Positions 7,932-17,426 of a DNA stretch of 64,000 bases are shown piece after piece. The stretch covers positions 1,240,001 to 1,304,000 of the forward strand of contig OZ220491.1 in the NCBI GenBank assembly GCA_965116195.1. Direction: 5' to 3'. The notes below the pieces were generated by a model. The model was not told the DNA's origin. It saw nothing but the letters and a program-made list of their open reading frames with translations, and searched no databases. Position 1 is the stretch's first letter. Each line of letters begins with the position of its first letter. The stretch comes from Aldehydirespirator sp965116195. Lineage in GTDB: Bacteria; Actinomycetota; Acidimicrobiia; Acidimicrobiales; Aldehydirespiratoraceae. The translations under genes were made by a program, and so were the position numbers.

Positions 7932-8483
7932 TTACTGCGAAGACGGTCGTCTTGGCTCCATTGATGCGTGAGCAGCCGGAGTGAGCAGATAGACCTGATC
8001 GGCGACTCTGTCCATCTTGCCACCCATGGCGTAGCAAAGACCGCTTGAGAAATCCACGAGCCTGCGCCGCAAGTCTCTGTCAATGGTCTGCAGGTTCACG
8101 ATAACCGCTTGTCCGGACTTGAACCTGTCACCGATTTCCTGGGCATCATTGAATGCACTGGGGGAAACCGCGTGCGGTTTCATGGGTTTCGCCTCAATCG
8201 AATGCACGACACCCGGCAAGCGATCAGAGTCATGGTTTGGGTGTGTCAACTGGCCTCCACTAGCTGCGAGCGATATCGGTCGCACGGTCTGTCCATGTAC
8301 TGCGCTTGTCGGAGTCTGCCCCGGTGAGACCGAGACAGCACCATAGGGGGAAGCCACAGCACCGCCGCCGGAGGGACGTGCCCGCTGCGCGTTCGGGTAC
8401 TGCGCCGAACGGATGGGGTCGTCATAGTTGTCGTAGTGCTCGTCAGGCCCCAGTCCGAGATATACCATCACTCGTTTTAGCAT
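7932..8483 (-). CDS. sepF: Cell division protein SepF
   Basis: FtsZ-binding membrane anchor, which in actinobacteria lacking FtsA tethers the Z ring. The 183-aa protein has the N-terminal amphipathic helix (MLKRVMVYLGLG), a variable linker of about 85 residues and the C-terminal SepF core: MKPHAVSPSAFNDAQEIGD, then VIVNLQTIDRDLRRRLVDFSSG. GGAGGAG lies a suitable distance before the ATG. It sits between yggS and yggT as in other actinobacteria. Confidence 0.95.
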   Translation of the reverse strand: MLKRVMVYLGLGPDEHYDNYDDPIRSAQYPNAQRARPSGGGAVASPYGAVSVSPGQTPTSAVHGQTVRPISLAASGGQLTHPNHDSDRLPGVVHSIEAKPMKPHAVSPSAFNDAQEIGDRFKSGQAVIVNLQTIDRDLRRRLVDFSSGLCYAMGGKMDRVADQVYLLTPAAHASMEPRRPSSQ

Positions 8484-8572
8484 GTGAACGTCGCTCCTCC
8501 GGAAAGAATGTAGCGCGCGTTTGATCCGACCTCAGCCGGTCTGGTCATATTGTGGCACGCCTCCATGAGATG

Positions 8573-9325
8573 TCACCGCCGTTCACCGAACAGGCATCGA
8601 CCTACTCTCACCATGGTTGCCCCCTCTGCCACTGCTGTCTCCAGATCGTTGCTCATACCCATGGAGCAGTGTTGCAGCCCCAGCGAGTCGGCCAGACGGC
8701 GCAGGGTCCGAAAGCCTGCCCGGGTCACCGTGCTCGGTCCGGGATCACCGATTGCCATCAGCCCCAACACGCGTAGCCCCGCATCAGCCGCAGCTGACAC
8801 CATTGCTTCGGTCTGGTCGGGCGCACAGCCGCCCTGGGACTGTCGGGCGGCGATGTTGACCTGGATCATGACCATCGCCCCGGGTGCGCGTTGTCCGATT
8901 TCTCTGGCCAGTTCCTTGCGGTCAACGGTCTGCCACACATCCACCCAATCAACCAGCATCCGAACCTTGTTGCGCTGCAGGCGGCCGACAAAATGAACCT
9001 GCGGTCGAGGTTCTGTGACCACCTCGGCCAGTTTCGCAACGCACTCCTGGGCGTAGTTCTCACCGATGTGAGTGATCCCGCAAGCCGCTGCGGCATCAAC
9101 AGCCCAAGGCCCGAAAGCCTTGGTGACGGCAATGACTGTCACGTTGCTGCCACCGGCCCGCTCCAGACGCGACAGCAGGCTCCGGTAGCGATCAGCAACA
9201 GATCGGAACGCTTCAGTACGGTCACTGATGTTGATTTGATCAGCGGCGGACTGCGACACCTCGCAGCGACCACTCATGCCGTGTGGATCAGCAACAGACT
9301 GGAAAGCCTCGGCGCGGCTGCTCAT
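8573..9325 (-). CDS. YggS/PLPBP family pyridoxal-phosphate homeostasis protein
   Basis: PLP-binding protein of vitamin B6 homeostasis. The core has the PLP lysine in VIAVTKAF, then ITHIGENYAQE, VHFVGRLQRNK and the C-terminal SMGMSNDLETAVAEG and VRVGRCLFG. The ATG at 9325 lies 4 nt after the pgeF stop. The first 48 residues are three imperfect 16-residue repeats (SSRAEAFQSVAD, SGRCEVSQSAAD, SDRTEAFRSVAD), made by three 48-bp units. Each unit starts with ATG, ATG or ATC, so a second in-frame start lies one repeat inside the gene. Relatives have only the last unit, so this is a local triplication of the 5' end. The 250-aa length exceeds the usual 220-235. Confidence 0.9.
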   Translation of the reverse strand: MSSRAEAFQSVADPHGMSGRCEVSQSAADQINISDRTEAFRSVADRYRSLLSRLERAGGSNVTVIAVTKAFGPWAVDAAAACGITHIGENYAQECVAKLAEVVTEPRPQVHFVGRLQRNKVRMLVDWVDVWQTVDRKELAREIGQRAPGAMVMIQVNIAARQSQGGCAPDQTEAMVSAAADAGLRVLGLMAIGDPGPSTVTRAGFRTLRRLADSLGLQHCSMGMSNDLETAVAEGATMVRVGRCLFGERR

Positions 9326-9329
9326 ACTG

Positions 9330-10160
9330 TCAGGCACTTCCACGGGCTGTGGTGGTGGCGGTTTCCAGCCGGGCCACCGTGGCATGACGGCCCCTGTCGG
9401 CTCGTACACGGTGCGAATAAAACCGGTGTTGTGCAGTGTCAAGCCCTAGGTCATCCACCTCGTGTACGCCTGCCGCATTCAAGGAGGCCCGCACAGCCGC
9501 AGCAAGATCCAACGCGGGAGTGTCCCAGGCTGTGACGGCGCGAACCGCGGGACTGCACCGGGCAGCGATCTTGGCCAGCGTTTCAACATCAAACTCGTAG
9601 TTGGAGGGCCGGATGAGCGGGCCTATCACCGCACGCAGTCGGGGAGGTGCAGGGCCGTGTGCTTTTTCTTTGACCGCTCTGACAACCTCGCCTGTCACGC
9701 CTGCGAGCAGACCACGCCAACCGACATGGGCCACGCCCAGCGCAGCACCGCCCGCCACCACAACGGGGGCACAGTCAGCAGAATGAACGGCGAGCACCAC
9801 TTTCGGAATATCAGTTACCGCTCCGTCCGCAGTGCTGCCAGCTTGTCCGCCGGGCACATCCACCGACACGACCCTGGCACCGTGCTCTTGTCTCAACCAT
9901 GTCCATCTGCCACACATCAGCGCCTGACGTTGCTGTCCAAGAAGACTGAGAGGGTTCGGATCAAGAGCCACGTCACCTCGGTCACCGGTGCTGCTGTCAC
10001 TGTGACCGCAGTCGTGTCTGTTGGTTTTGATCCACCGCCGGTCTTGCCAGCAGAAGTCGCCATCTGTGCGTTCAGAGCAGCGGACACGGGCAATCCAGCC
10101 GTCACCCGCCGGTATCACGTGCTCAATCACCCGATCACTCCACAACAGGAGGTCGCACAC
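9330..10160 (-). CDS. pgeF: Peptidoglycan editing factor / polyphenol oxidase family protein (PgeF/YfiH)
   Basis: Multicopper-laccase-like (DUF152) protein proposed to remove wrongly placed residues from cytoplasmic muropeptide precursors. The 276-aa protein contains the metal-site residues in AVHSADCAPVV and VAHVGWRG, then IGPLIRPSNYEF, and the C-terminal YSHRVRADRGRHATV. The segment from residue 40 to 70 is poorly conserved and Asp/Ser-rich. It lies downstream of ftsZ and upstream of yggS, its normal place in actinobacteria and Firmicutes. The 129-bp gap to ftsZ holds degenerate copies of the ftsZ 3' end. Confidence 0.9.
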   Translation of the reverse strand: MCDLLLWSDRVIEHVIPAGDGWIARVRCSERTDGDFCWQDRRWIKTNRHDCGHSDSSTGDRGDVALDPNPLSLLGQQRQALMCGRWTWLRQEHGARVVSVDVPGGQAGSTADGAVTDIPKVVLAVHSADCAPVVVAGGAALGVAHVGWRGLLAGVTGEVVRAVKEKAHGPAPPRLRAVIGPLIRPSNYEFDVETLAKIAARCSPAVRAVTAWDTPALDLAAAVRASLNAAGVHEVDDLGLDTAQHRFYSHRVRADRGRHATVARLETATTTARGSA

Positions 10161-10200
10161 TGAACGCAGGAACTCTCAAGCAGGCGGACTGAACGTTCCA

Positions 10201-10318
10201 CGCAGAACTCCAGAACAAACGTCATACACGCTCAACAGAAAAACCGTCTGCAAGCCGACGGTGGACGCAGTACGGGGACGGTGTCACGCTCAACGGAGAA
10301 ACTCCGGAACGTCAAATT
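10201..10318. repeat. Diverged copies of the ftsZ 3' end in the ftsZ-pgeF spacer
   Basis: The true ftsZ end reads CACGCTCAACGG (plus strand) at 10285, including the stop codon. CACGCTCAACAG at 10227 repeats it 58 bp away, and CAGAACTCCAGAAC near 10203 resembles the adjacent GAAACTCCGGAAC. The pattern suggests that the spacer grew by duplication of the gene end. Divergence makes the exact borders uncertain. Confidence 0.4.
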
Positions 10319-11438
10319 CGTCCTCGATGTCAAGTTCGCCTGTGGGGGCCGGATCAGCCGAGGGCGCGAAGACATCTGCTATCTGCAGATCACCCGCAGC
10401 ACCCTGAAGCTGGGGGCCTCCGCGTCCCGCCGACCCGCGTTGCTGACCGACCGGCCGACGTTCCGTGCCAGCAGTGCCGAAGCTGTGCCGGTCACTCTCG
10501 AACCCTGCTGCGATCACCGTGACCCTGACATCATCGCCCATCTCATCGTTTATGACAGCACCAAAGATGATGTTGGCCTCTTGGTGAGCTACCGCATGAA
10601 CCACCTCAGCAGCCTCGTTGACCTCCATCAGTCCCAGACTTGACGGACCCGAGATGTTGAGCAGGATGCCCTGAGACCGGTCGATTGAAGACTCCAGAAG
10701 CGGGCTGGAAATGGCCGCCCGGGCCGCAGCCACGGCTCTCCCCTCACCGCTGGCTTTGCCCACCCCCATCAGTGCGCTACCCGCATCGGTCAGCACGGCG
10801 CGCACATCTGCAAAGTCCGTGTTGATGAGGCCCGGTGTCGTGATCAGGTTGGTGATGCCTCCCACGCCCTGCAGCAGCACCTCGTCGGCCATTCGGAAGG
10901 CATTCAACATCGAGGTCTTCTCGTCTGCGATGGCGATCAGTCGGTCATTGGGGATGACGATGAGTGTGTCAACCTTCTCCTTGAGCTTGAGGATTCCCTC
11001 CTCAGCCTGAACCGAGCGCCTCGATCCCTCAAAACTGAAAGGCCTGGTGACCACGCCAATGGTCAAAGCACCCGAACTCTTGGACACCTCGGCAATGACC
11101 GGCGCTGCTCCGGTACCGGTACCCCCGCCCTTTCCAGCCGTGATGAACACCATGTCTGAACCGCTGAGAGCCTCGCGGATTTCCTCCATGTGTTCCTCGG
11201 CGGCCTGGCGTCCGATATCGGGATTGCTGCCGGCTCCCAGACCACGGGTGAGCGTGCGACCGATGTCGATCTTGACATCAGCGTCGCTCATACTCAGTGC
11301 CTGGGCGTCGGTGTTGGCGGCAATGAACTCCACGCCACGCAGTCCGGAGTCAATCATGCGGTTCACGGCATTCACGCCGCCTCCGCCCACACCGACGACC
11401 CTGATCACCGCTACATAGTTGTGAGTGTTGGGCATCAT
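10290..11438 (-). CDS. ftsZ: Cell division protein FtsZ
   Basis: Tubulin-like GTPase forming the cytokinetic ring. The 382-aa protein has VVGVGGGGVNAVNRM at the N-terminus, GAGSNPD, the tubulin signature GGGTGTGAAP near residue 105, the synergy loop NTDFADVRAVL and the conserved C-terminal peptide DVPEFLR that binds SepF and FtsW. The start is the first of two ATGs (MMPNTHNY), preceded by GGGAGGATGAAACC. A longer frame up to 11597 lacks family similarity. It has a 118-bp upstream gap after ftsQ, the largest in the core cluster, so a separate promoter is possible. Confidence 0.97.
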   Translation of the reverse strand: MMPNTHNYVAVIRVVGVGGGGVNAVNRMIDSGLRGVEFIAANTDAQALSMSDADVKIDIGRTLTRGLGAGSNPDIGRQAAEEHMEEIREALSGSDMVFITAGKGGGTGTGAAPVIAEVSKSSGALTIGVVTRPFSFEGSRRSVQAEEGILKLKEKVDTLIVIPNDRLIAIADEKTSMLNAFRMADEVLLQGVGGITNLITTPGLINTDFADVRAVLTDAGSALMGVGKASGEGRAVAAARAAISSPLLESSIDRSQGILLNISGPSSLGLMEVNEAAEVVHAVAHQEANIIFGAVINDEMGDDVRVTVIAAGFESDRHSFGTAGTERRPVGQQRGSAGRGGPQLQGAAGDLQIADVFAPSADPAPTGELDIEDEFDVPEFLR

Positions 11439-11556
11439 GGTTTCATCCTCCCTCAGCGTGCACCACAGAGTGCATTGGTTGTAAGTGGCATCATTTGTGG
11501 TTCTCCATCTGCTGACGGTACCCGATGACAGCCCCGCAATGGTGTAGCCCGCATCT

Positions 11557-12525
11557 CTACTGCTCCTGACACTGAGGATGACGGCGAACTGTCGCAATAT
11601 CGGGCATGGTCACATTGATGTATGTGATGCATGTCAAGTCAATTCCCGCCAGCAGTGCGCGCAGGGCCTCCATCTTGTGATCCAACAGGATCGGCGCTCC
11701 CAACGCCACTTCGGCACCGCCGTGAAGCAACAGACCCAATCCCTGACCCTCAGGATCAACTGTCACCGTCTGCACCCATGCATCCAGGTCTTCGGGTATC
11801 GCCTCAGCAACGGCAAGAGGGCCGTCGGCAGCGACATGAATAGCCCCCAGATCGCCATCAAAAGGCACCGACAGATGCACCAGGTCACCAACCGGTACCT
11901 GCGCAATTGTGTCACCTGCCAGGCTGGCCGTAGCGCCTCGGGGTGCCCCTGTCGTGGTGTCACCTGGCAAATCGGCCGATGCACTTTGCAGTGACTTACT
12001 GTGCAGTGACCCCGTGGTGGCACCAGCTGTGAGGTCTTCATATGTGGTGCCTTGGTGCGCAGCGTCGTCGTGCAAACGATTCTGCGCCCAGGAGATCACA
12101 TAGGCGCTGCTGTCAATCAGTGCGGAAAGGCCGTTTTCGGTGGGGACCACAGCCGCCGGCACACGCGGCACCACATCAATGTGTACCGTCGCCGGCCAGT
12201 CTCGGCGGGCCGCAGCCGACTTGACCCAGGGCAGGTCTGAAACGGTGTCGGCGATCTGGTCCAGATCCAGAAACAGCATTGCCTGACCGGTCTCAAGCCG
12301 GGTGCTGTCATAGATCTCGGCAATCTGGGTGGGGCCGCTGCCGGTGATGGTGATGTGGTCAACGTCAAGCAGCGGCGACTGGCTCACCCCCCAGACCGCG
12401 GCTCCGGCCAGCAGCACGCTGACCGCGCTCAACAAAATCCGTAGCCGACGCCTTCCCTTGGCTCGCATCACCGCAATCCGGCGGGCCTTCATGCGTGGGT
12501 CAACGTGTAGTGAAGCAGAGGTCAC
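11557..12525 (-). CDS. ftsQ: Cell division protein FtsQ
   Basis: Bitopic divisome protein. The 322-aa product has a basic cytoplasmic tail (RMKARRIAVMRAKGRRRLR), one transmembrane helix (LLSAVSVLLAGAAVWGV), the POTRA domain (LLDVDHITITGSGPTQIAEI) and the FtsQ beta domain (WPATVHIDVVPRVPAAV). Between about residues 140 and 205 there is a Thr/Ala/Gly-rich insertion (AGATTGSLHSK, DLPGDTTTGAP, SLAGDTIAQ) with loosely repeated DNA words such as GGTGTCACCTG. The family core resumes at HLSVPFDGD. The start ATG overlaps the murB stop by 4 nt. Confidence 0.92.
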   Translation of the reverse strand: MTSASLHVDPRMKARRIAVMRAKGRRRLRILLSAVSVLLAGAAVWGVSQSPLLDVDHITITGSGPTQIAEIYDSTRLETGQAMLFLDLDQIADTVSDLPWVKSAAARRDWPATVHIDVVPRVPAAVVPTENGLSALIDSSAYVISWAQNRLHDDAAHQGTTYEDLTAGATTGSLHSKSLQSASADLPGDTTTGAPRGATASLAGDTIAQVPVGDLVHLSVPFDGDLGAIHVAADGPLAVAEAIPEDLDAWVQTVTVDPEGQGLGLLLHGGAEVALGAPILLDHKMEALRALLAGIDLTCITYINVTMPDIATVRRHPQCQEQ

Positions 12526-13490
12526 GGCAACTCCGTCACATCAAAGCCCGCAAAGCAGGTCTCCACCGTCAGGTCAATGCCGTGGCGTTGCTTGACGCGG
12601 TGTCGTAGGTGCCGCATGATCTCCACGATGTCTGCGGCGCGCCCGCCCTCATCGGCCTGGATGAAATTGGCATGCTTGGTGGACACCTCGGCAGAGCCGA
12701 TCCTGAACCCCTTGGCGGCCACGTCCTCAATCAGCTGTCCTGCGCTGACCCCCTCGGGATTCGTGAAGACGGAGCCGGCGTTACGCCCGCCCGGTTGATG
12801 CTCACGACGCCAGCGAACGATCTCGGACAACTCCGAACGGGCCTGCCCGGCATCGCCTTCGCGCAGCTGGAACCTGGCCGATGTGACTATCTGGTGTGGT
12901 TGGATCGTGCTGCGGCGATAGCCGAGGCACAGCTCGCTCGCCTGCCAGGTGCGCCTGGTTCCGTTGTGCAGGTCCACGATGTCAACGTCTGTGAGTGATT
13001 CCTTGATATCCGCCCCGTGCCCGCCGGCGTTCATTCTGACCGCACCGCCGACCGATCCAGGAACACCCACGGCCCACTCAAATCCCCTGAGAGCGGCCTC
13101 TGCTGTGGCCCGCGCCAGCACCGGAAGCAATGTCGCACCACCGGCGCTGACTGTGCGGTCAGACACCTCGAATCGTGCCAGACCGGAACCGAGCCTGATG
13201 ACAAGCCCGTCAAAGCCCCGGTCAGCGACCAGCAGGTTCGATCCCCGACCGATCACCAGCAGTGAGGGGTGCGAGCCTGCGCCGACCGAAGTGACAATGG
13301 CGGCGAGCAACTCAAGTTCGTCCTGGTTGTTGACCGTGACCAGAAGTCGGGCAGGGCCACCGACCCGATAGGTCGTGTATCTCGCCAGGCTGTGGTGACG
13401 TTGTGTTGAGGGTGCCAATTCGGAGTCGGCGATCTGGTGCTCAATCTCTTCGGTGAGATGCAGGGTCTCGGCGCGGGCAACGGTCATCAT
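12522..13490 (-). CDS. murB: UDP-N-acetylenolpyruvoylglucosamine reductase
   Basis: FAD-dependent reduction of UDP-GlcNAc-enolpyruvate to UDP-MurNAc. The 322-aa protein shows TTYRVGGPARLLV, the FAD-binding GRGSNLLVADRGF, GSVGGAVRMNAGGHG, YRRSTI, NAGSVFTNPEG with the catalytic Ser region, and KHANFIQADEGG. This fits the shorter MurB type found in Gram-positives. It overlaps murC and ftsQ by 4 nt on each side, as expected for a coupled operon. Confidence 0.97.
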   Translation of the reverse strand: MMTVARAETLHLTEEIEHQIADSELAPSTQRHHSLARYTTYRVGGPARLLVTVNNQDELELLAAIVTSVGAGSHPSLLVIGRGSNLLVADRGFDGLVIRLGSGLARFEVSDRTVSAGGATLLPVLARATAEAALRGFEWAVGVPGSVGGAVRMNAGGHGADIKESLTDVDIVDLHNGTRRTWQASELCLGYRRSTIQPHQIVTSARFQLREGDAGQARSELSEIVRWRREHQPGGRNAGSVFTNPEGVSAGQLIEDVAAKGFRIGSAEVSTKHANFIQADEGGRAADIVEIMRHLRHRVKQRHGIDLTVETCFAGFDVTELP

Positions 13491-14938
13491 CGGCTGCCGG
13501 ACGGGACCGGATCGGTGGGATTGGTCGGGTCACAACGGGCCCCGAGTCTTTCAATCACCAGGTCAGGCACCGCGGTCAGGTCACCTGCACCAAGAGTCAG
13601 GCACAGGTCTCCCTCACGCAACCGGCTGTCGAGCCAGTCAGCCACATCACCAAGTCTCGGTAGCCAGGTCACCGAACTCCATGGATGGGCGTCAAGCACT
13701 GCGTCAAGAACGACCTTGGTTGTGACACCCCAGATGGCGGTTTCGCCGGAGGGGTAGATATCTGTCAGCACCAACTCGTCTGCCTGCACGAACGAGTCAG
13801 CAAAATCCGCGCCGATGGAGGCGACGCGACTGTAACGATGGGGCTGAAAGACGCACACCACTCTGCGCCAGTCTCCTGCCTGCGCGGCGCTGAGCACGGC
13901 AGCCACCTCTCCGGGCAGGTGCGCATAGTCGTCAACGAAGGTGACACCGGCGACATCACCTCGAAACTCAAAGCGGCGGGCCACGCCACCGAAGCGGGCC
14001 AGCGCCCGCGCCGCGTGTTCAAAAGATGCTCCCGCCATCAGCGCTGCGACTGTGGCCGCGACCGCGTTGCGGGCGTTGTGCAGTCCCGGCACCGGCAAGT
14101 CGATCCTCCCCAACCTGGTGTCGCCTTTGTGCAGGTCAAACGAACTTGTCGGCACAGCCAGGGTCACATCGACCATGCGGTAGTCAGCGCTGGGATCGGT
14201 GCCGTAGGTGACGGTGTTTTCGCAGTGCTTGAACTTCGCTGCCAGTCGGGCTGCCGTTTGGTCATCAGCGCACACCACCCGACATGACGCACCCGTGAGG
14301 AACTCTTCGAAGGCCTCGCTCAGAGCGTCTCGCGACCCGCCGTAACTGTCAAGATGATCGGCTTCGATGTTGGTCAGAACAGCTACTTCAGCCGGTAACG
14401 ACAAAAAGGTCCTGTCACTCTCGTCGGCCTCCACCAGGAACCACTCGCCGTCACCCCAGGCGGCACCGGTACCGATCTCGTTGACATCGCCACCGATGAT
14501 GAAAGTCGGGTTGAGTCCGGCTTCCACGAGCACGAGGGCCAGCATGGAGGTTGTGGTGGTCTTGCCATGTGTGCCCGCCACCGCAATGGTGTGACGCTTT
14601 GCGGCGGCAATGGCAGGAAGAATGTCGCTGCGGCGCACGACCGGCACCTGACGATTCAGCGCGGCGCGCACCTCGGAGTTGTTGTCATCAATGGCGCTGG
14701 ACACGGTAACCACCCGGGCATCACCGATGTTGGCCGGGTCGTGACCTATTGCAACCGGAATGCCCTCGGCACGAAGCCTGGTCACCACCGGACCGTCACG
14801 CAGATCCGACCCGGTGACCTCATGGCCCATGGCGCGCAACACCGAAGCGATGGCACCCATGCCCACACCGCCCGCACCCACCACATGAACTGAGGTGGGA
14901 GTGGACAGGTCCAGGCAGGTCTCGTTGCCGGTACTCAT
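13487..14938 (-). CDS. murC: UDP-N-acetylmuramate--L-alanine ligase
   Basis: ATP-dependent addition of L-Ala to UDP-MurNAc, 483 aa. N-terminal Rossmann motif VHVVGAGGVGMGAIASVL, P-loop VAGTHGKTTTTSML near residue 115, VLTNIEADHLDSYGG, and the C-terminal CVFQPHRYSRV with DIYPSGE. The gene is embedded in the ATGA-coupled string murG-murC-murB-ftsQ. Length is normal. Confidence 0.97.
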   Translation of the reverse strand: MSTGNETCLDLSTPTSVHVVGAGGVGMGAIASVLRAMGHEVTGSDLRDGPVVTRLRAEGIPVAIGHDPANIGDARVVTVSSAIDDNNSEVRAALNRQVPVVRRSDILPAIAAAKRHTIAVAGTHGKTTTTSMLALVLVEAGLNPTFIIGGDVNEIGTGAAWGDGEWFLVEADESDRTFLSLPAEVAVLTNIEADHLDSYGGSRDALSEAFEEFLTGASCRVVCADDQTAARLAAKFKHCENTVTYGTDPSADYRMVDVTLAVPTSSFDLHKGDTRLGRIDLPVPGLHNARNAVAATVAALMAGASFEHAARALARFGGVARRFEFRGDVAGVTFVDDYAHLPGEVAAVLSAAQAGDWRRVVCVFQPHRYSRVASIGADFADSFVQADELVLTDIYPSGETAIWGVTTKVVLDAVLDAHPWSSVTWLPRLGDVADWLDSRLREGDLCLTLGAGDLTAVPDLVIERLGARCDPTNPTDPVPSGSR

Positions 14939-16227
14939 GAGCCGGTGCTCATGTGACTGCTTCTGGTGCTCATGTCTCGGGCATCCATGTCATTGTCTCC
15001 GGGGCTCATTTCACTGCTTGTGCCGGATGCCGGACTGCTGGGGCGTGGCCGTTTGGCAACTGCCTCAGCCAAGTCAACAACGGCACCGGCTGCGTCGGGT
15101 CTGGTGAGTACCTTTCCGGCATTTCGCATCTTGTCCAGGGTGTCGGGATCCTCAAGCAGCGCGTCTGTCTCTGTGACGAGGCGGTGTCCGTCAAGTTCGC
15201 CGTCATCAATGATCACGGCTGCACCGGTGTCGGCGAGCCTGCGGGCGTTGGCTGTCTGGTGATCGCCGGGCGCACCTGGAAGCGGCACCAGCAGGGCCGG
15301 CACTCCTGTGGCTGCGAGTTCTGCCACCGTGGTTGCGCCGGCCCGACTGACCACCAGATCCGCCGCTGCGTACACCGTTGCCATGTCCTCGCGATACTCA
15401 ACCAAGTCATAGCGGAACCCACCGAAGTCGTAGCGCAACCCACCGAGTCCCTCGGTATGGCGGGCCCCTGTTGTGTCAACAAGCCGGGGAAAGTCACGCG
15501 CTCCGCAGATATGGATGAGATGCAGGTCTTCGCGGTTGTTCCAGAGTGTCAGGGCAGCGCTGACGCTGTCGTTGATGCTACTTGACCCCAGAGAACCGCC
15601 GATCGCCACCACGAGTAGTCGTTGCCAATCCACATTGAGCGCGGCGCAGGCTGCGGCACGCCCGGCCACAGGATCAACAGCTAAAATGCCCGGTCTGACC
15701 GGGTTGCCTGTCCAGTGGGTCCCGGTCAGAGGGGTTGACTCAAAGGCGGTGGCAGTACCTTTTGCCAATCTGCTGAGCAGCTTGTTGGCCAAGCCTGGTA
15801 CGGCGTTTTGTTCAACAACCAAAAGCGGCACCTGCAGCAGCTTGGCAGCAATCCCGCACGCCACGGATGCCCAGCCCCCGAGTCCGATGACCACGGCGGG
15901 CCGAATGGTCCGCAGCAATTTGAGAGCCTGGCCGACGGCCCGCAACAGTTCGACTGCGGTGATGAGATTGCTCAGCGTGAGACTCCGCTTCAGGCCCCGT
16001 CCGCGCAGCGCCGTGAACCCGAAACCTGCCTCGGGTACCAGACGGTTCTCAATGCCGTTGACGCTGCCGACAAAATGCACCTCGGACCTCGGAGTGCCAC
16101 GTGAGACGATTGCTTCGCCGATGCAAATTCCCGGCAGTACATGGCCGGCTGTACCCCCTGCCGCTATCAGCACCCACACCTCCGCAGCAGACGTTGTCAA
16201 GGCTGGATCGGCTCTGTGACGTCTCAT
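14935..16227 (-). CDS. murG: UDP-GlcNAc:undecaprenyl-PP-MurNAc-pentapeptide GlcNAc transferase
   Basis: Peripheral membrane glycosyltransferase that makes lipid II from lipid I. The 430-aa protein has the G-loop VLIAAGGTAGHVLPGI, a second glycine motif AIGGSLGSSSIND, and the C-terminal donor-binding block VSRAGATTVAELAATGVPALLVPLPGAPGDHQTANA. The N-terminal 17 residues before WVLIAAGG are non-conserved. The last 35-40 residues form a Ser/Met/Asp-rich tail (SSPASGTSSEMSPG, MSTRSSHMSTGS) whose DNA repeats GGTGCTCATG-like words. The family core ends before it. Confidence 0.95.
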   Translation of the reverse strand: MRRHRADPALTTSAAEVWVLIAAGGTAGHVLPGICIGEAIVSRGTPRSEVHFVGSVNGIENRLVPEAGFGFTALRGRGLKRSLTLSNLITAVELLRAVGQALKLLRTIRPAVVIGLGGWASVACGIAAKLLQVPLLVVEQNAVPGLANKLLSRLAKGTATAFESTPLTGTHWTGNPVRPGILAVDPVAGRAAACAALNVDWQRLLVVAIGGSLGSSSINDSVSAALTLWNNREDLHLIHICGARDFPRLVDTTGARHTEGLGGLRYDFGGFRYDLVEYREDMATVYAAADLVVSRAGATTVAELAATGVPALLVPLPGAPGDHQTANARRLADTGAAVIIDDGELDGHRLVTETDALLEDPDTLDKMRNAGKVLTRPDAAGAVVDLAEAVAKRPRPSSPASGTSSEMSPGDNDMDARDMSTRSSHMSTGS

Positions 16228-17426
16228 CGGGACTGCCTGGCAACATTGAGCAATACTCCCACAGCAGCAAGGGTTGACACCACGGAACTACCACCGATCG
16301 ACAGAAGTGGAAGTGTTATTCCCACAACGGGAAAGATGCCGATCACCGCGCCGATATTCAACGCAGCCTGCAGCACGATCCAAGTGGTGATACCGATCGC
16401 CAACAGCATGCCGAACCGGTCAGGTGCCCTCAGTCCCACGCAGAGCCCGGCAACAGCGAACACCAGGAAAACCAACACGACCGCAAGTGCTCCCACCATG
16501 CCCAGTTCCTCACCTATGACAGCAAAGATGAAATCGGTGTGAGCGTCAGGCAAAAATCCCCACTTGGAACGTCCCTCACCCAAGCCCACGCCCATGATGC
16601 CACCACTGGCCAGGGCATGCAGAGAACGCAGCACCTGATAGCTGGAGTCCATCGGATCAGACCAGGGATCAAAGAAGGCACTGAGGCGGGCCATGCGCCA
16701 CGGTGTCAACCTGATCATCAGAGCCGTGAAGCCGACTGCGGCCACAGAAACCGCAGCCAGACGGGGTAGTGATGCACCCCCGAAGTACAACATTGTCATG
16801 GCGATGCCCACTATGAGCATGCTCGCTCCCAAATGAGGTTGCATCATCTGTAGCGTCACGATGCCTGCGCTCAGCAACAGCACCGGATGCACAGTTGCGC
16901 GTGGATCAGAAACAGGTCGCCGCGGTCTGGACAGAAGGTCAGCCACGTACATGACAAAAGGCAGTTTCGCGACCTCGGAGGGTTGAAAGGAAATCGGCCC
17001 GAAGGCAAGCCAGCGTTGTGCGCCGCTGTTGGAGATGCCCCAGCGTGAGAAGGTCGTGAGCACCAGCAACAGCAGCGCCAAACAGAGACCACTGAATGCC
17101 AGTTTGCGCCAGTGTCTGTAGTCAATCTGCATCAGCACCAACAGCACAACAATCCCCGCTGCCAGCCATAGTCCCTGGCTCTTGAACATGGTCCATGCCG
17201 AATTGCTTCTGGCCAGACTCGGGGCTGCGGTGGAGGAGAGGCCCATCACCGTTCCCAGCAGCACCAACGCCCCCACGGCAACCAGCAACACCACATAAAC
17301 GCCACGACGACCGTTGGCTGTTTGCCCCTTGTCGCCACCGGCGCGTTGTGCAGGTCTGTCGGCCTGTCTGCGGTTGGTTCCCACCGGCGTTGCCCGGTCG
17401 AGGCTCTGGAAGTCAAGCACGGTCAT
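16224..17426 (-). CDS. ftsW: SEDS-family peptidoglycan glycosyltransferase FtsW
   Basis: Polytopic membrane enzyme polymerising lipid II at the septum with FtsI. The 400-aa protein has about ten hydrophobic segments. Signature motifs are PFVMYVADLLSR after QPSEVAKL, TDFIFAVIGEELG, and GITLPLLSIGGSSVV at the end. The N-terminal 45 residues are hydrophilic and Arg-rich. Located between murD and murG with 4-nt overlaps, as usual for ftsW rather than rodA. Confidence 0.95.
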   Translation of the reverse strand: MTVLDFQSLDRATPVGTNRRQADRPAQRAGGDKGQTANGRRGVYVVLLVAVGALVLLGTVMGLSSTAAPSLARSNSAWTMFKSQGLWLAAGIVVLLVLMQIDYRHWRKLAFSGLCLALLLLVLTTFSRWGISNSGAQRWLAFGPISFQPSEVAKLPFVMYVADLLSRPRRPVSDPRATVHPVLLLSAGIVTLQMMQPHLGASMLIVGIAMTMLYFGGASLPRLAAVSVAAVGFTALMIRLTPWRMARLSAFFDPWSDPMDSSYQVLRSLHALASGGIMGVGLGEGRSKWGFLPDAHTDFIFAVIGEELGMVGALAVVLVFLVFAVAGLCVGLRAPDRFGMLLAIGITTWIVLQAALNIGAVIGIFPVVGITLPLLSIGGSSVVSTLAAVGVLLNVARQSR

